A DNA stretch of 64,000 nt from Pseudomonadota bacterium (GTDB lineage: Bacteria; Desulfobacterota; Desulfobacteria; Desulfobacterales; JAHIVH01), in NCBI GenBank assembly GCA_018816735.1, contig JAHIVH010000113.1, positions 62,001 through 126,000 of the forward strand. Direction: 5' to 3'. Every line of letters starts with the position of its first letter. Position 1 is the first letter of the stretch. A program made the translations under genes and the position numbers. Positions 43,594 to 53,495 of the stretch are shown here, in pieces. The notes below the pieces were generated by a model. The model ran no database searches, was not told the DNA's origin, and saw only the letters and a list, made by a program, of their open reading frames with translations.

Positions 43594-46500
43594 CTATCGC
43601 ATGCTCACCAGTGTATTCAACATCTCATCTGATATGGAAATCAGCTTGGCAGCGACAGTAAACGCATGCTGATACTTCATCAGATTGATCATTTCTTCAT
43701 CCAGAGATACGGCTGAAACAGAATCTCTCTGTTCGCTCATCTTATTGACCATGATTTCCGAAAATGATCTGTTTCTCTGTGCACTCTGGGATTCTATGCC
43801 GATATCTCCCACCAGAACATAATAATAATCTTCATGGGTGGTATATACCATTGTCGATTTTGCATCGCTGCCCCTGTTATAGCTCCATAGGGCCATGCTA
43901 CGCGATTCGTATTGAAGGTTTGAAATATTCAATGCGTTTGTATTGTCACCTTCGCTCAGATCACCGGTATCACTTAATTGACCCGCAGCAATATACTGTC
44001 CTTCCTGCAGAATCGAATTGACAGCCATAGTCATTGCATCACTTCCCGTAAAAAATGTGTTAATGCCCAATGCCGCCATCACTCCGGCATCTTCTGCAGA
44101 TGAATCTGAAAAAGCAAATGAATAGTTAATGGGGTTTTGTTTCTCAATATTAAATCTTAATGTGCCGTCTCCGGTTACCGGTGTTTCAAAATCCACTCTC
44201 AAATCAGCCACACCATCCTGATTCAAATCAATACCAAACCCATCATCTGTACCCCCTGGCGGAATAATATCAACGGTAGGCGCAAGGCCATCATTAAATC
44301 GCCATTTTCCATTTGCACGTTCCAGTTCAATATACGTCACCACATCATGATTAATGGCACGATAATCGGTTACGGTAATGGTAGTATTCCACTCATCAAA
44401 TCCGTTCGAATTGCTATAAACTGCATCACCCAGCGCATACGCACTGTCATCTGGCTTGAACATAAGTGTGTTTTCCGGTGTACGTTGTGCAACGATGCCA
44501 AGGGACTGCTTGTTAAACTGATCTTTGAATGTATCAAGGGTCCAGTGCCAGTCGCTCAGGGTTTCCACTGTGGCATTTCCGGTATCATCCGTTTTCAGAG
44601 TATATACATCATCTTCAAAAAGAAAGCCTCCGTCAAACTTTAGCCGCATCCCATCAACCTCCACATAAACCGGCGTGAAGGACGGTGTCTGGCCCAATAC
44701 TTCAAAACTGCCTGAAGTCACGGAGTTCTTCCAGTTGATTTCAATCGTATCGCTTCCGATTTCACCTGTATTTTTGACCGTAAAAATGTAGGTATCGAGG
44801 ATACTGTTCGCCCGTCCGGACACGGATAAATCAAGAGGAGAAGCAACACCGCTTTCATTGGTGTTTACGGTAAATGTATTTCCGGCCACAAGCACACCTT
44901 CACTGATTTCAATGGAAAGCTGACCGCTATTGTTTTCTTCAACCACATAGGGACCGGCGTCCGACAAGTCGATCAGTCCCTTATCCCCCGTTGCCTTTCC
45001 GTCAGCATCAAATTTTTCCCATGAAATGATTCCGCCTGAGTTGTAAAACCTGGAAACCGTGGACCGTCTGGTATTGTCTCCGGCATTGAGAACCGTATTG
45101 ACCGGATTGACCAAACCTTCACCTGTTCCCGTGCGAACGGCCAGTGTGGCATCACCGTCATTATTTTCGATAAAGTTTGTAATTTCAACCGGTGTGCCAC
45201 CTGTTTTGATAATGGTTACATCAGCACCATTTCGGCTGACAGAGTATTCCGGCCCCAGGCCTGAGGCCACAATCTGGGCTTCCAGTTCAACAGCCCGTTC
45301 AAGATCCGTATTAAAGACCACATTCACCGGATAGGTCACCACAGTACCATCTATTCTGAAACCAATGATATTGCCATTGGTAAAATCCGTAAACCCGCCG
45401 TCGCCACCTAGTGTAATCATGGCGCTTCCCTGTATGGCAAAATCCCCGCCCAGCACATCGAACAATCCACCGGCTGCCCCCGCCACATTGGACTGGATGC
45501 CCATCCCCTTTTCAACCGTGACTGTCACGGTTCCTGTTTTTACGGCACTATCTGCTGCGCCACCTTCTGTTAATGCAATTCCGCTGAACCCGATAGATTT
45601 TGCGGCAGTCAAAACAGGCGCGGCAAGCACATCCTCGTTTCCCCCTTCTGTAATTGTGACCGGCGCGCCCCCCCCATCCAGAGTCGCCATTCCGGCAACT
45701 TCGATATCTACATCTGCCATGACATTCGTCAATGCATTGCTGTCTCTGATATTATCAACTGAGAATGCCGATCCGTTACTTCTCGACATCACGACCGTAT
45801 TTGCGGCATTATCCATCCTGAAAACATACCCGGCAGCAGCAAGGGCGTCAGCCGTGCTTCCTTCGGTCAAGGCAGCATAGAGATTCTCTGAATCTTCCAC
45901 GGCATTCGCACCTTTGATAAAAGAAACAGAAATCCCATTTGTTCCGGCATTATCATCTGCCAGCTCAAAAGAAATAAAATCTCCTGCAGCGGTTCCGCCG
46001 AAATTTCCGATATTGACAATGGCATTGTCCTGATAAATGAAATTTTCAACCCCAATATTTTCGCCACTTTGACTAGTGATCGTGCGGGATGCCCCTGTAC
46101 CGCTTAAAACCAGATCTTCGTTGGCATTCGCCTCATTGATTTTATCAACCGCTTCTTGCAAGGCGCTTTCAAAATTACTCTGTGTATCGGCATCTGTTGT
46201 TCCTACCAGAAAAGATATCTGCTCAACCTGATTGCCTGCATAAAAGCCAAAATAAATGGCATCGCCTTCATTGGTTCCGGCCCCTAAAGAAGCGGCTGAG
46301 ATGCCTGAAACATCCGCACTGACCATTGACGCATAGGCAGTGACACCATCAAGGGCCGAAAATGCATCTGCAATCTCCTTTGCAGATCTTTTTACACCGT
46401 TTGTGGTTGTGTCATTAATTTCAAATGTCTGAACCGGAAAAAGTTGTGAACCTGTGACATAAATTGTCTGATTATTGGAAAGGGCGTTATCCAGGGCTGT

Positions 46501-47772
46501 TGTCACATCACCAGCCACCTGCACTTCTCCCATACCCGGCCCATTGGTTTGCGTGATCTCAAGATCTTCGCCGACGATACCACCGGTCTCCACGGTAAAC
46601 TTGTAAATTGCCTGATTGCCATCAGGTTCGCTGCCCATCCAGGAAGTCACAGCCGCTTCCGAAATACCCATGTCCATATTCACGGAATAATACTCCGGTG
46701 TTGCAGTGGCATTATCCTGAATCCACATTTTGAAATCTTTGGTATAGTCGATCCTGTCACCAAAATCCATGGTAGAAAAAAGATCCGTTGAATCCACGGC
46801 ATTGGTGCCGCTTATGGCTGTTGAAAAATATTCCAGCCCAACGCCCTGGCTGTGTGCCTGATTCACGCTCCAGATAAAATCTTCTGCATAGGCGTTCAGT
46901 TCAGCCTTGTATTTAGGAATCAGCTCATCCCGGATTTCAAGCCATCCGCCAATCTGACCGGCGGTAATCTTGTCCGTAATATCTATCTGACCCCCATATG
47001 ATCCCTGCCACATCAACTGTCCTTCAACCAGTTCAATTCCATATGTGGAAGCACCACTCACGAGCGTATACCCGTTTGCAGTTAAAACGGTTAATGTGCC
47101 ATTCGGTTGTTCAAAGGAGTGGGTATCTATGATTTCGGATAACGCTTTAAACAGTCCGTTTCGTTTGTCTCGAAGATCATTTGCCGTTCGATTGTTTGTC
47201 TCCCCGGAGACAATCTCTATATTGATTTGGGCAATTTCTTTTGTCAGGGCATCTATGCTGCTAATCGCAGAAGAAATTTCCCTTGAAAGCTCAACATCAA
47301 GGCGAGTCAGTTCCGCATCCAGCGAATCAAACTGATCTGCAATTTTTGTCCCTTTTTCATAAACAATAACCCGTTCGGAGGTTCCGGTGGGATTATCCGA
47401 AAGATCGTGCCATGCATTCCAGAATTCCGATATCTGCACGCTTAAACTGCTGTCAGAGTTCTCATTAAAATATCCTTCCAGAACATTCAGGTAAACTTCC
47501 ATTTCTTCATAGGAAGAAAGGCCGGACTCCTGTTCTGTCAAACGGTTTTCCAGCAACTGATTCACACTGCTCTGAACCTGGTCCGCTTCAACACCTGTTC
47601 CCAGGAGATATCCTGCATAATTAATTGGCGTACTCGTCGTGTGGGGAATGGTCTGCCGTGAATACTCAGGATTATTAACATTTGCGATGTTATGACCAGT
47701 CACGCTCAAGCCGTATTGCTGGGCTGCGATTGCATTTTTTCCGATATTTAAAGCATTCCATATACCACTCAT
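43594..47772 (-). CDS. flgK: Giant flagellar hook-associated protein FlgK (HAP1)
   Basis: 1392 residues against about 500-650 typical. It has the canonical N-terminus (LNIGKNAIAAQQYGLSVTGHNIANVNNPEYSR with the flagellar rod/hook motif) and C-terminus (SAVSLDEEMINLMKYQHAFTVAAKLI). The central region, roughly residues 320-1230, is a long Asp/Gly/Thr-rich insertion of beta-type sequence. FlgK forms the first hook-filament junction ring. It is 3 bp downstream of flgN (GAGGTG site) and 32 bp upstream of flgL. Its enlargement parallels FlgL and the flagellins. Confidence 0.92.
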   Translation of the reverse strand: MSGIWNALNIGKNAIAAQQYGLSVTGHNIANVNNPEYSRQTIPHTTSTPINYAGYLLGTGVEADQVQSSVNQLLENRLTEQESGLSSYEEMEVYLNVLEGYFNENSDSSLSVQISEFWNAWHDLSDNPTGTSERVIVYEKGTKIADQFDSLDAELTRLDVELSREISSAISSIDALTKEIAQINIEIVSGETNNRTANDLRDKRNGLFKALSEIIDTHSFEQPNGTLTVLTANGYTLVSGASTYGIELVEGQLMWQGSYGGQIDITDKITAGQIGGWLEIRDELIPKYKAELNAYAEDFIWSVNQAHSQGVGLEYFSTAISGTNAVDSTDLFSTMDFGDRIDYTKDFKMWIQDNATATPEYYSVNMDMGISEAAVTSWMGSEPDGNQAIYKFTVETGGIVGEDLEITQTNGPGMGEVQVAGDVTTALDNALSNNQTIYVTGSQLFPVQTFEINDTTTNGVKRSAKEIADAFSALDGVTAYASMVSADVSGISAASLGAGTNEGDAIYFGFYAGNQVEQISFLVGTTDADTQSNFESALQEAVDKINEANANEDLVLSGTGASRTITSQSGENIGVENFIYQDNAIVNIGNFGGTAAGDFISFELADDNAGTNGISVSFIKGANAVEDSENLYAALTEGSTADALAAAGYVFRMDNAANTVVMSRSNGSAFSVDNIRDSNALTNVMADVDIEVAGMATLDGGGAPVTITEGGNEDVLAAPVLTAAKSIGFSGIALTEGGAADSAVKTGTVTVTVEKGMGIQSNVAGAAGGLFDVLGGDFAIQGSAMITLGGDGGFTDFTNGNIIGFRIDGTVVTYPVNVVFNTDLERAVELEAQIVASGLGPEYSVSRNGADVTIIKTGGTPVEITNFIENNDGDATLAVRTGTGEGLVNPVNTVLNAGDNTRRSTVSRFYNSGGIISWEKFDADGKATGDKGLIDLSDAGPYVVEENNSGQLSIEISEGVLVAGNTFTVNTNESGVASPLDLSVSGRANSILDTYIFTVKNTGEIGSDTIEINWKNSVTSGSFEVLGQTPSFTPVYVEVDGMRLKFDGGFLFEDDVYTLKTDDTGNATVETLSDWHWTLDTFKDQFNKQSLGIVAQRTPENTLMFKPDDSAYALGDAVYSNSNGFDEWNTTITVTDYRAINHDVVTYIELERANGKWRFNDGLAPTVDIIPPGGTDDGFGIDLNQDGVADLRVDFETPVTGDGTLRFNIEKQNPINYSFAFSDSSAEDAGVMAALGINTFFTGSDAMTMAVNSILQEGQYIAAGQLSDTGDLSEGDNTNALNISNLQYESRSMALWSYNRGSDAKSTMVYTTHEDYYYVLVGDIGIESQSAQRNRSFSEIMVNKMSEQRDSVSAVSLDEEMINLMKYQHAFTVAAKLISISDEMLNTLVSMR

Positions 47773-47775
47773 ATC

Positions 47776-48276
47776 CTACACCTCGGTATTTAACATATAA
47801 CTCGTCTTTTTCTGTCTTTTCGGGAACCGGCTGTTTTCATAAACGCCTGCTTTATCTCCGATATTTGAAATCGTCCCGATCAATTCATCCATCACGCCAA
47901 GGTATTCTGAAATAAATTTTTTATTCTCACTGGCAAGCGCATGAACTTTCTTTTTCAACAGGATAAGTGTAACGTTGATCTGGTTGAGATAAGCCTTTTC
48001 ATCAGATCGAATCCATTCAATCACTTTGCCCACTGAAAATGTTGAAACCGCCATATTATGATCAATGGATTCTTCATCCAAAATATGAATGATTTGCTTT
48101 CTGATATCTTCAATTTTGGAAGCAACAGCTTGTTTTTTTTCAGAAAAAACCCACAGTTTATCGACATCTATATCGACGATGCTTTTTTTCTCTTCCTTTA
48201 ATATTTCAACAAGTTCTTGAAATAAAAGAATCTTTTCATTTAACAGGCTCTCAATACGAGCAGCAAATGATTCCAT
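47776..48276 (-). CDS. flgN: FlgN family chaperone for FlgK/FlgL
   Basis: 166 residues, coiled-coil rich (SFAARIESLLNEKILLFQELVEILKEEKKSIV, LWVFSEKKQAVASKIEDIRKQ), fitting FlgN, the cytoplasmic chaperone of FlgK and FlgL. AAAGGAG precedes the ATG. It heads the flgN-flgK-flgL-csrA-fliW transcription unit and has a sigma-54-type promoter about 150 bp upstream. Confidence 0.82.
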   Translation of the reverse strand: MESFAARIESLLNEKILLFQELVEILKEEKKSIVDIDVDKLWVFSEKKQAVASKIEDIRKQIIHILDEESIDHNMAVSTFSVGKVIEWIRSDEKAYLNQINVTLILLKKKVHALASENKKFISEYLGVMDELIGTISNIGDKAGVYENSRFPKRQKKTSYMLNTEV

Positions 48277-48550
48277 TGAATGCTCCTTTACCCTTATATA
48301 TTTAATCGGACACTTGTTTCCTTTTCTTAAAGCCTAAACCGTTCCTGACCGGTTGGTCTTTACCCCCCTTACACAGGGGAAAAAGCGGAAAATTTTTCCC
48401 TTTTTTTTGCCCTGAATACCAATAATGCAGTAAGTGTGCCACTGGCCAGCGGGGAGGCAGGCATCTTATCAGAGTTGAATTCGGATACGGAAATCAGGTT
48501 AAACTTTGCGGAAGGCAAATGATGGGGGGTATTCAGTGGATCTGTCCATT
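48277..48550 (-). other. Intergenic region between flgJ and flgN
   Basis: About 275 bp with no flgM-like frame, although flgM commonly sits here. It contains the sigma-54-type promoter of flgN. An A/T-rich inverted repeat (GGGAAAAA/TTTTTCCC, 48377-48400) followed by T8 on the plus strand has no plus-strand gene to terminate. Confidence 0.5.
48426..48441 (-). promoter_or_regulatory. Sigma-54-type promoter of flgN-flgK-flgL-csrA-fliW
   Basis: On the minus strand TGGCAC-ACTTA-CTGCA keeps both invariant dinucleotides at consensus spacing. It lies about 150 bp upstream of the flgN ATG. Confidence 0.65.
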
Positions 48551-48901
48551 TCAATCGTTTATGAGTTTTGCCGGGGAACGGGTCATGGTTTCATTTTCTG
48601 CAGAAGGTTTTTGGTATTTTGTCAGCTGTCTGTAAAGGGCATCCCCCACCCCCAGGTTATTCTCACCTCTGGCAATTTTTTCGGCGATTTCCTGGTCATA
48701 CATGGATTTGTAGATATCCTTTCCCATGCTGTTGCCAAAAATATCATCGCCGGTAAGGGTTTTCCTCATGGATTTCAGCATCATGTTAATCAATATGCCC
48801 TCAAAATCCCGGCAGGCTTCCTTGAGCTTTTTGTCATCATTGTTTGCCGTATTGGATTGAGACGTTAGCTGGCCGAGTGATGCCAATGGTTCAATGGTCA
48901 T
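48551..48901 (-). CDS. flgJ: Flagellar rod-binding protein FlgJ (rod domain only)
   Basis: 116 residues matching only the N-terminal rod-binding domain of FlgJ (LKEACRDFEGILINMMLKSMRKTL and YKSMYDQEIAEKIARGENNLGVGDALYRQL). The muramidase domain of enterobacterial FlgJ is absent, as in many deltaproteobacteria; another enzyme must open the peptidoglycan. It is 1 bp downstream of flgI. Confidence 0.9.
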   Translation of the reverse strand: MTIEPLASLGQLTSQSNTANNDDKKLKEACRDFEGILINMMLKSMRKTLTGDDIFGNSMGKDIYKSMYDQEIAEKIARGENNLGVGDALYRQLTKYQKPSAENETMTRSPAKLIND

Positions 48902-48902
48902 A

Positions 48903-50030
48903 TCAAATGATCTCCAGTTCTGCCTGAAGGGCGCCTGATGCCTTGATATTCTGAAAAATACTGATCAGCTCCCTTGGGGTTACACCGATGGCGTTTAATG
49001 CCCTTACAAGTTCACCAATGGTTGAACTGCCGGGAATAATCATCACTTTGCTTTCTTCTTCATTAAGCGACACATCCCGCTGGGATGAAATGACGGTCTC
49101 ACCCTGTGAAAGCGCACCGGGCTGTGATACGATTTCAGAATCCTTAATGGTTATGGTCAGATTGCCATGAGCGATCGCTATGGTGGAAACTGTCACATTC
49201 TCACCAATCACGACCGTACCTGTCTTTTCATTCACCACGACTTTTGCAACCATATCCGGTTTCACATCAAGGGATTCTATTTTTGCAATAAACTGGGCGA
49301 CATTCTCCTGATTACCGGAGGGGATGATTATCTTCAATGTTCCGGAATCGACTGGTTTGGCAACGCCCTCCCCCACGACCTTGTTGATGGCTTCGGAAAC
49401 CCGGATGGAAGTGGTAAAGTCCGGATTATAGAGAGAAATCGTGAGAGATTCCCTGCCGTCCAGTTCCAGGGGAATCTCACGTTCTACCGTGGCACCGCCA
49501 TCTATCCGCGCCACAAGAAGGTGGTTTTTTGTCGTACCGCCTCCACCGGCACCGCCAAGGGCAATTGGCCCTTGTGCAAGCGCATAGACTTTTCCGTTGA
49601 CGCCATGCAAAGGCGTGAGAAGAAGTGTGCCGCCGGCAAGGCTCTGGGCGTCCCCTATGGAAGATGCAATCACATCTATTTTGCTTCCGATACTGGAAAA
49701 AGGCTGCATATTGGATGTAACAACAACGGCAGCGGCATTTTTGGCCTTCAACTGGCTCTTGTTCACATTAATCCCCATATGTTCCATCATATTGGCCAGG
49801 GACTGCATGGTAAATTCCGAACCGGATTTATCTCCGGTACCGTTCAGACCCACAACCAGGCCATAACCGATCAACTGGTTTGGCCGAATCCCCTTGATCG
49901 ATGCCAGATCCTTCACCCGAACCGCATATATGGGTTTTAAATTGGCGAAGAAAATCAAACCGAGTGTGAGGAGGATCAATAACACCTTTAAAAGCCACTG
50001 AAAATATTTCCCGTTCATCTGCTTTTCCAT
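48903..50030 (-). CDS. flgI: Flagellar P-ring protein FlgI
   Basis: About 375 residues from the ATG at 50030 (AGGGGG 4 bases upstream). A longer frame from 50141 would overlap flgH by 100 bases and lacks support. A hydrophobic signal segment (LLKVLLILLTLGLIFFANL) is followed by the family sequences VRVKDLASIKGIRPNQLIGYGLVVGLNGTGD and QAQSLAGGTLLLTPLHG-like region. It forms the periplasmic P-ring around the rod, consistent with a Gram-negative envelope. Confidence 0.93.
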   Translation of the reverse strand: MEKQMNGKYFQWLLKVLLILLTLGLIFFANLKPIYAVRVKDLASIKGIRPNQLIGYGLVVGLNGTGDKSGSEFTMQSLANMMEHMGINVNKSQLKAKNAAAVVVTSNMQPFSSIGSKIDVIASSIGDAQSLAGGTLLLTPLHGVNGKVYALAQGPIALGGAGGGGTTKNHLLVARIDGGATVEREIPLELDGRESLTISLYNPDFTTSIRVSEAINKVVGEGVAKPVDSGTLKIIIPSGNQENVAQFIAKIESLDVKPDMVAKVVVNEKTGTVVIGENVTVSTIAIAHGNLTITIKDSEIVSQPGALSQGETVISSQRDVSLNEEESKVMIIPGSSTIGELVRALNAIGVTPRELISIFQNIKASGALQAELEII

Positions 50031-50040
50031 CAATCCCCCT

Positions 50041-50766
50041 TTAAAACGGCCATACATTATCAAGTATTCTTGAGAGCCAACCGACCTTCTGCTTATCTGC
50101 GATAACGCCTTTTCCGGAATACTCAATGCGGGCATCGGCAAGATAAGTGGATTTTACCCGGTTATCCGCATCAATATCTTTAGGCCTGACAATGCCTGAT
50201 ACGGTGATATACTGCGATTCATTATTCACTTTCATTTCCCGCCGTCCATAAATGATGATATTGCCATTCGGCAGCACACCTGTGACAATTGCACCAATGG
50301 AGGCTGTAATCTGCCCGCTCCTGTCACTTGTTCCCTTGCCGTCAAATTCGTTTTTATAGCCGGTTGAAATCAGTTTGTCAGGATCAAGATTCGGATTCTT
50401 CAATTTCAGCCAGGTCATATACCCCATCAGATCAGATACGTTGGCATCAATGGTTGAATCTTTGCTTGTTGATGTATTGGCATCCATGCTTGACGATGAA
50501 TTTTCAACAATATCGACAATAACCGTATCTCCGGCGCGTCTTGCTTTTTGATCCACAAAAAGCATGTTGCCGGTATCTGTCCAAAGTGATCCTTCAGAAG
50601 GTGGTAAAGAGGCGTACAGGGCTTCTTTTGAGGGCATCAGCTGTTGCGGATCATCATAAGGAATTTTCGGTACAACTGCCGATGTGGGCCTTGAACATCC
50701 GGAAAAACAAATTGAAACAGCCAGAAGCGTCAACAGTACACCTTTTTTTTTCTTATCTATCATCAT
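50041..50766 (-). CDS. flgH: Flagellar L-ring lipoprotein FlgH
   Basis: 241 residues with a lipoprotein signal peptide and lipobox (LLAVSICFSGCS; Cys at about residue 24). The family body has SLWTDTGNMLFVDQKARRAGDTVIVDIVE and GIVRPKDIDADNRVKSTYLADARIEY. It forms the outer-membrane L-ring. GAGG precedes the tandem ATGs at 50766/50763. Between flgA and flgI in a compact operon. Confidence 0.93.
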   Translation of the reverse strand: MMIDKKKKGVLLTLLAVSICFSGCSRPTSAVVPKIPYDDPQQLMPSKEALYASLPPSEGSLWTDTGNMLFVDQKARRAGDTVIVDIVENSSSSMDANTSTSKDSTIDANVSDLMGYMTWLKLKNPNLDPDKLISTGYKNEFDGKGTSDRSGQITASIGAIVTGVLPNGNIIIYGRREMKVNNESQYITVSGIVRPKDIDADNRVKSTYLADARIEYSGKGVIADKQKVGWLSRILDNVWPF

Positions 50767-50781
50767 TACGGTTACCTCGTC

Positions 50782-51813
50782 CTAAAACAACACCTCTACG
50801 GTGAATTCATCTTTCACACGTCCAACCACCACTTTTCCGGATGCCACATTTTTAACACGAATCTGGGCGCCTTCCGGACCACCTGTTTTTGCAATTCCCA
50901 TGGTGATCACAGTGAGTGCCCCTTTTCCTGCAACAAGTTTCACCTTGTCTCCCTTTTCGATCAGGGGAGGCAGGTCGAGCATACTCGCTCTCAGGAAAGC
51001 GCCTTCTCTCAAGTTGGTCTTCACATATTTCCCGACCGCATCATTTATATCGTTTATTGTATCAACAGGTGCTTTTGAAATATTGATCACATCAAAGCCG
51101 ACATCTTCAATGGCAAGCGTTGCACCTCTTTTGACATACGTTTTTGCGCACACCACTTTCTTATAGACATCCACCTGACCTGAAAGCAGAACCGAACCAC
51201 AAAATTTTTCATCAATCACGACGTTAACAGAAAGATTGACCATTCCCATATTTCGTTTGTTATCCGGTAAGGGGCTCAATTCCACATGACCTGTTGAAAA
51301 AATATTTGCCCCCCGGATTTTAAACTGACTGATTTTGACTTCTCCATCCTGGAATTCCCGTTCAAGATAGTCTTCAAAAAGGCTGAAAAGCTTATCCTCC
51401 GGGATGACCTGAAATTCACGCTTTACCAAAATGATTTCCGGAACATCGATATCCGCACCAGACTCCGAATTTATTGCCGAACGGATCATTGAATGAATCC
51501 ATCTGCCGGATATTCGTTTTTCATGCCCGGGTTTTGGAGAGTCTCCAATTTCCACGCCGCCAAGCTTTTCCTTCAGACTTTTGTCACTGCTTTTTATAAA
51601 AGCGACATCTTTCAGAAGTATCGTTTCACCCGTTACATTTGCCATATCATTGACCATAATGGCGAGCGACGTGCCGTCATGCTCTGTGAATGCTGCTTGA
51701 GACGCGACCGCACTGCCGGAAAAAATGATCAGGATAATTACGAAAGAAGTGAATAAAAGGGTGTTTCCAATCCATGGCCTTCTTTCGATCATTATCATTT
51801 TTTGTCTTTCCAT
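50782..51813 (-). CDS. flgA: Flagellar basal body P-ring formation chaperone FlgA
   Basis: About 343 residues from 51813; starts at 51843, 51798 or 51792 are also possible and none has a clear ribosome binding site. A hydrophobic signal segment (LLFTSFVIILIIFSG) leads to the periplasm. The C-terminal SAF domain (KRGATLAIEDVGFDVINIS, GAFLRASMLDLPPLIEKGDKVKLVAGKG) is typical of FlgA, which helps assemble the P-ring. It is about 100 residues longer than many FlgA proteins owing to its N-terminal half. Confidence 0.88.
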   Translation of the reverse strand: MERQKMIMIERRPWIGNTLLFTSFVIILIIFSGSAVASQAAFTEHDGTSLAIMVNDMANVTGETILLKDVAFIKSSDKSLKEKLGGVEIGDSPKPGHEKRISGRWIHSMIRSAINSESGADIDVPEIILVKREFQVIPEDKLFSLFEDYLEREFQDGEVKISQFKIRGANIFSTGHVELSPLPDNKRNMGMVNLSVNVVIDEKFCGSVLLSGQVDVYKKVVCAKTYVKRGATLAIEDVGFDVINISKAPVDTINDINDAVGKYVKTNLREGAFLRASMLDLPPLIEKGDKVKLVAGKGALTVITMGIAKTGGPEGAQIRVKNVASGKVVVGRVKDEFTVEVLF

Positions 51814-51855
51814 AACCACCGGACCTATCCTGTGTTCAGGCATAATTACTATCGA

Positions 51856-52638
51856 TTAACGCTTCAGGCCATTGGCAATCCCCAGCATGCTGTCACCTGT
51901 CTGGAGAGCTTTTGAATTGGCTTCATACGCACGCTGTCCAACAATCATGGCGACCATTTCTTCCACGACACTGACATTCGACATTTCAAGGGATTGATTT
52001 GCAAGCGTTCCCAATCCGTTTTCACCAGGCGTGCCCTCCACTGCAGGGCCGGATGCTTCTGTTGGTCGGAACAGATTCTGACCCACTGCAAAAAGACCCG
52101 CAGGATTGATAAACGATACCAGAGTAACATTTACTGTTGAAAGAATCGTGTCTTGTGCGCCATGCACAGTCAACTGGCCATCAGGCTGAAGGGTTACAAG
52201 CGTAGTATCTGCCGGCAGAGAAACTTCGGGTTGAAGTCTGTCCCCGGTATTGGTCGTTATAAATCCTTCACTGTCCAGAGTAAAATTTCCGGCCCGGGTA
52301 TAGAGTTCTTCCGTTCCATGCATGACTCTGAAAAAGCCTTCTCCCTGAATAGACATGTCCAGGTCGTTTCCGGATTGCACATAATCACCCTGGGTAAATA
52401 TTTTCTGGACACCCGATGGTTTAACACCCATCCCCACCTGGATACCTGTAGGAATCTGTCCACCGCCTGTCGTGGTTGCGCCCGCAATGAGAAGCGTTTG
52501 ATACATGAGATCCTGGAAGTTTGCCCGGCTTTTCTTGAACCCGGTTGTATTTACGTTGGCCAGGTTGTTTGAAACGACATCAATACGCATTTCTTGTGCG
52601 TTCATGCCTGATGCTGCTGTCCAAATGCCTCTGATCAT
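51856..52638 (-). CDS. flgG: Flagellar distal rod protein FlgG
   Basis: 260 residues, the normal size for FlgG. The N-terminus MIRGIWTAASGMNAQEMRIDVVSNNLANVNTTGFK and the C-terminus SNVSVVEEMVAMIVGQRAYEANSKALQ are diagnostic. GGAGGAAG precedes the ATG. It forms the distal rod through the P- and L-rings. Confidence 0.95.
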   Translation of the reverse strand: MIRGIWTAASGMNAQEMRIDVVSNNLANVNTTGFKKSRANFQDLMYQTLLIAGATTTGGGQIPTGIQVGMGVKPSGVQKIFTQGDYVQSGNDLDMSIQGEGFFRVMHGTEELYTRAGNFTLDSEGFITTNTGDRLQPEVSLPADTTLVTLQPDGQLTVHGAQDTILSTVNVTLVSFINPAGLFAVGQNLFRPTEASGPAVEGTPGENGLGTLANQSLEMSNVSVVEEMVAMIVGQRAYEANSKALQTGDSMLGIANGLKR

Positions 52639-52728
52639 AACTTCCTCCGTTTAAAAAATTTTATCACAGACCATGCGTAATACCGGACACGTATTCAACG
52701 AAATCCCGATAAATTATGTCTATGCCCT

Positions 52729-53409
52729 TTAAGCCAGCTTGCCAACATCGTTAATCGCCCGGCCATCTACTTCGTCAAATGTCTGCATCATTTTTTGTGC
52801 CGCTTCGTACATTCTTTGGATATCAATCATTTTTGTCATCTCATAGACGGTTGACACATTGGATCTTTCAAGGGTACCCTGTTTCATGGTGATCTTCTGT
52901 GGAGGAATTTCATCTTGCGGCCCCCCTTTATAAATAAAATAACCTGAACCCTCTTTCTGTATTTTGCCGAGATCGGCAAAAGTAACCACACTCAAGTTGC
53001 CTATATTTCCCCCATCCACTTCCACGCCACCGCTGCTGTTGATGTAGATATTTGTACCCTGAACAGTCAAAGGACCGGCATCACCCAAAACAGGGTCGCC
53101 TAATGGTGTGACGATACGGCCCAGATTATCCAGGTGAAAATTGCCGTTTCTTGTATAGCGGACTCCTGAAACAGTTTGAACCTTAAAGAATCCCTCGTCC
53201 ATAAGCGCCACATCGAGCTTATTCTGAGTTGAAATGACATCTCCCTGAGTCAGATCCACAGAAAGATTGGCCTTCATCATGCGGTCAAATGACAAGGTAT
53301 CTTTTTTAAATCCGGTTGTATCGACATTGGCAATATGATTGGCCGTTACCTCATACTTTTTTTCCTGCCTCAATCCTGCCTGAACAGGTCGTGTCATTTC
53401 CAGGATCAT
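52729..53409 (-). CDS. flgF: Flagellar proximal rod protein FlgF
   Basis: About 226 residues from the ATG at 53409 (GAAGAGG upstream); the longer frame from 53538 would read through the promoter. Rod/hook family sequences are TANHIANVDTTGFKKDTLSFDRM near the N-terminus, GNFHLDNLGRIVTPLGDPV and the C-terminal SNVSTVYEMTKMIDIQRMYEAAQKMMQ. First gene of the flgF-flgG-flgA-flgH-flgI-flgJ operon, behind a sigma-54-type promoter. Confidence 0.9.
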   Translation of the reverse strand: MILEMTRPVQAGLRQEKKYEVTANHIANVDTTGFKKDTLSFDRMMKANLSVDLTQGDVISTQNKLDVALMDEGFFKVQTVSGVRYTRNGNFHLDNLGRIVTPLGDPVLGDAGPLTVQGTNIYINSSGGVEVDGGNIGNLSVVTFADLGKIQKEGSGYFIYKGGPQDEIPPQKITMKQGTLERSNVSTVYEMTKMIDIQRMYEAAQKMMQTFDEVDGRAINDVGKLA

Positions 53410-53495
53410 ATACGCCTCTTCTAATATTACTGTTATCTCTTTCCGGTTTTCTTCAAACGTCCAAACACCATATGGACAATTGATAAAAAAGTAGT

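Noticed and set aside
45365..45880. Plus-strand open frame of 171 codons opposite flgK
   Set aside because: Pro/Ser/Val-rich antisense of an Asp/Gly/Thr-rich coding region, no start site.
48377..48408. GGGAAAAA/TTTTTCCC hairpin followed by T8 on the plus strand as a terminator
   Set aside because: There is no plus-strand gene to terminate, and the stem is A/T-rich and weak; on the minus strand it has no T tail.
48369..48554. 61-codon minus-strand frame between flgJ and flgN as a candidate flgM
   Set aside because: No similarity to the anti-sigma FlgM helices. It starts at a TTG overlapping the flgJ stop and spans the sigma-54 promoter.
49167..49940. Plus-strand open frame of 257 codons opposite flgI
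   Set aside because: Shadow of the well-conserved FlgI coding frame; no start signals or domains.
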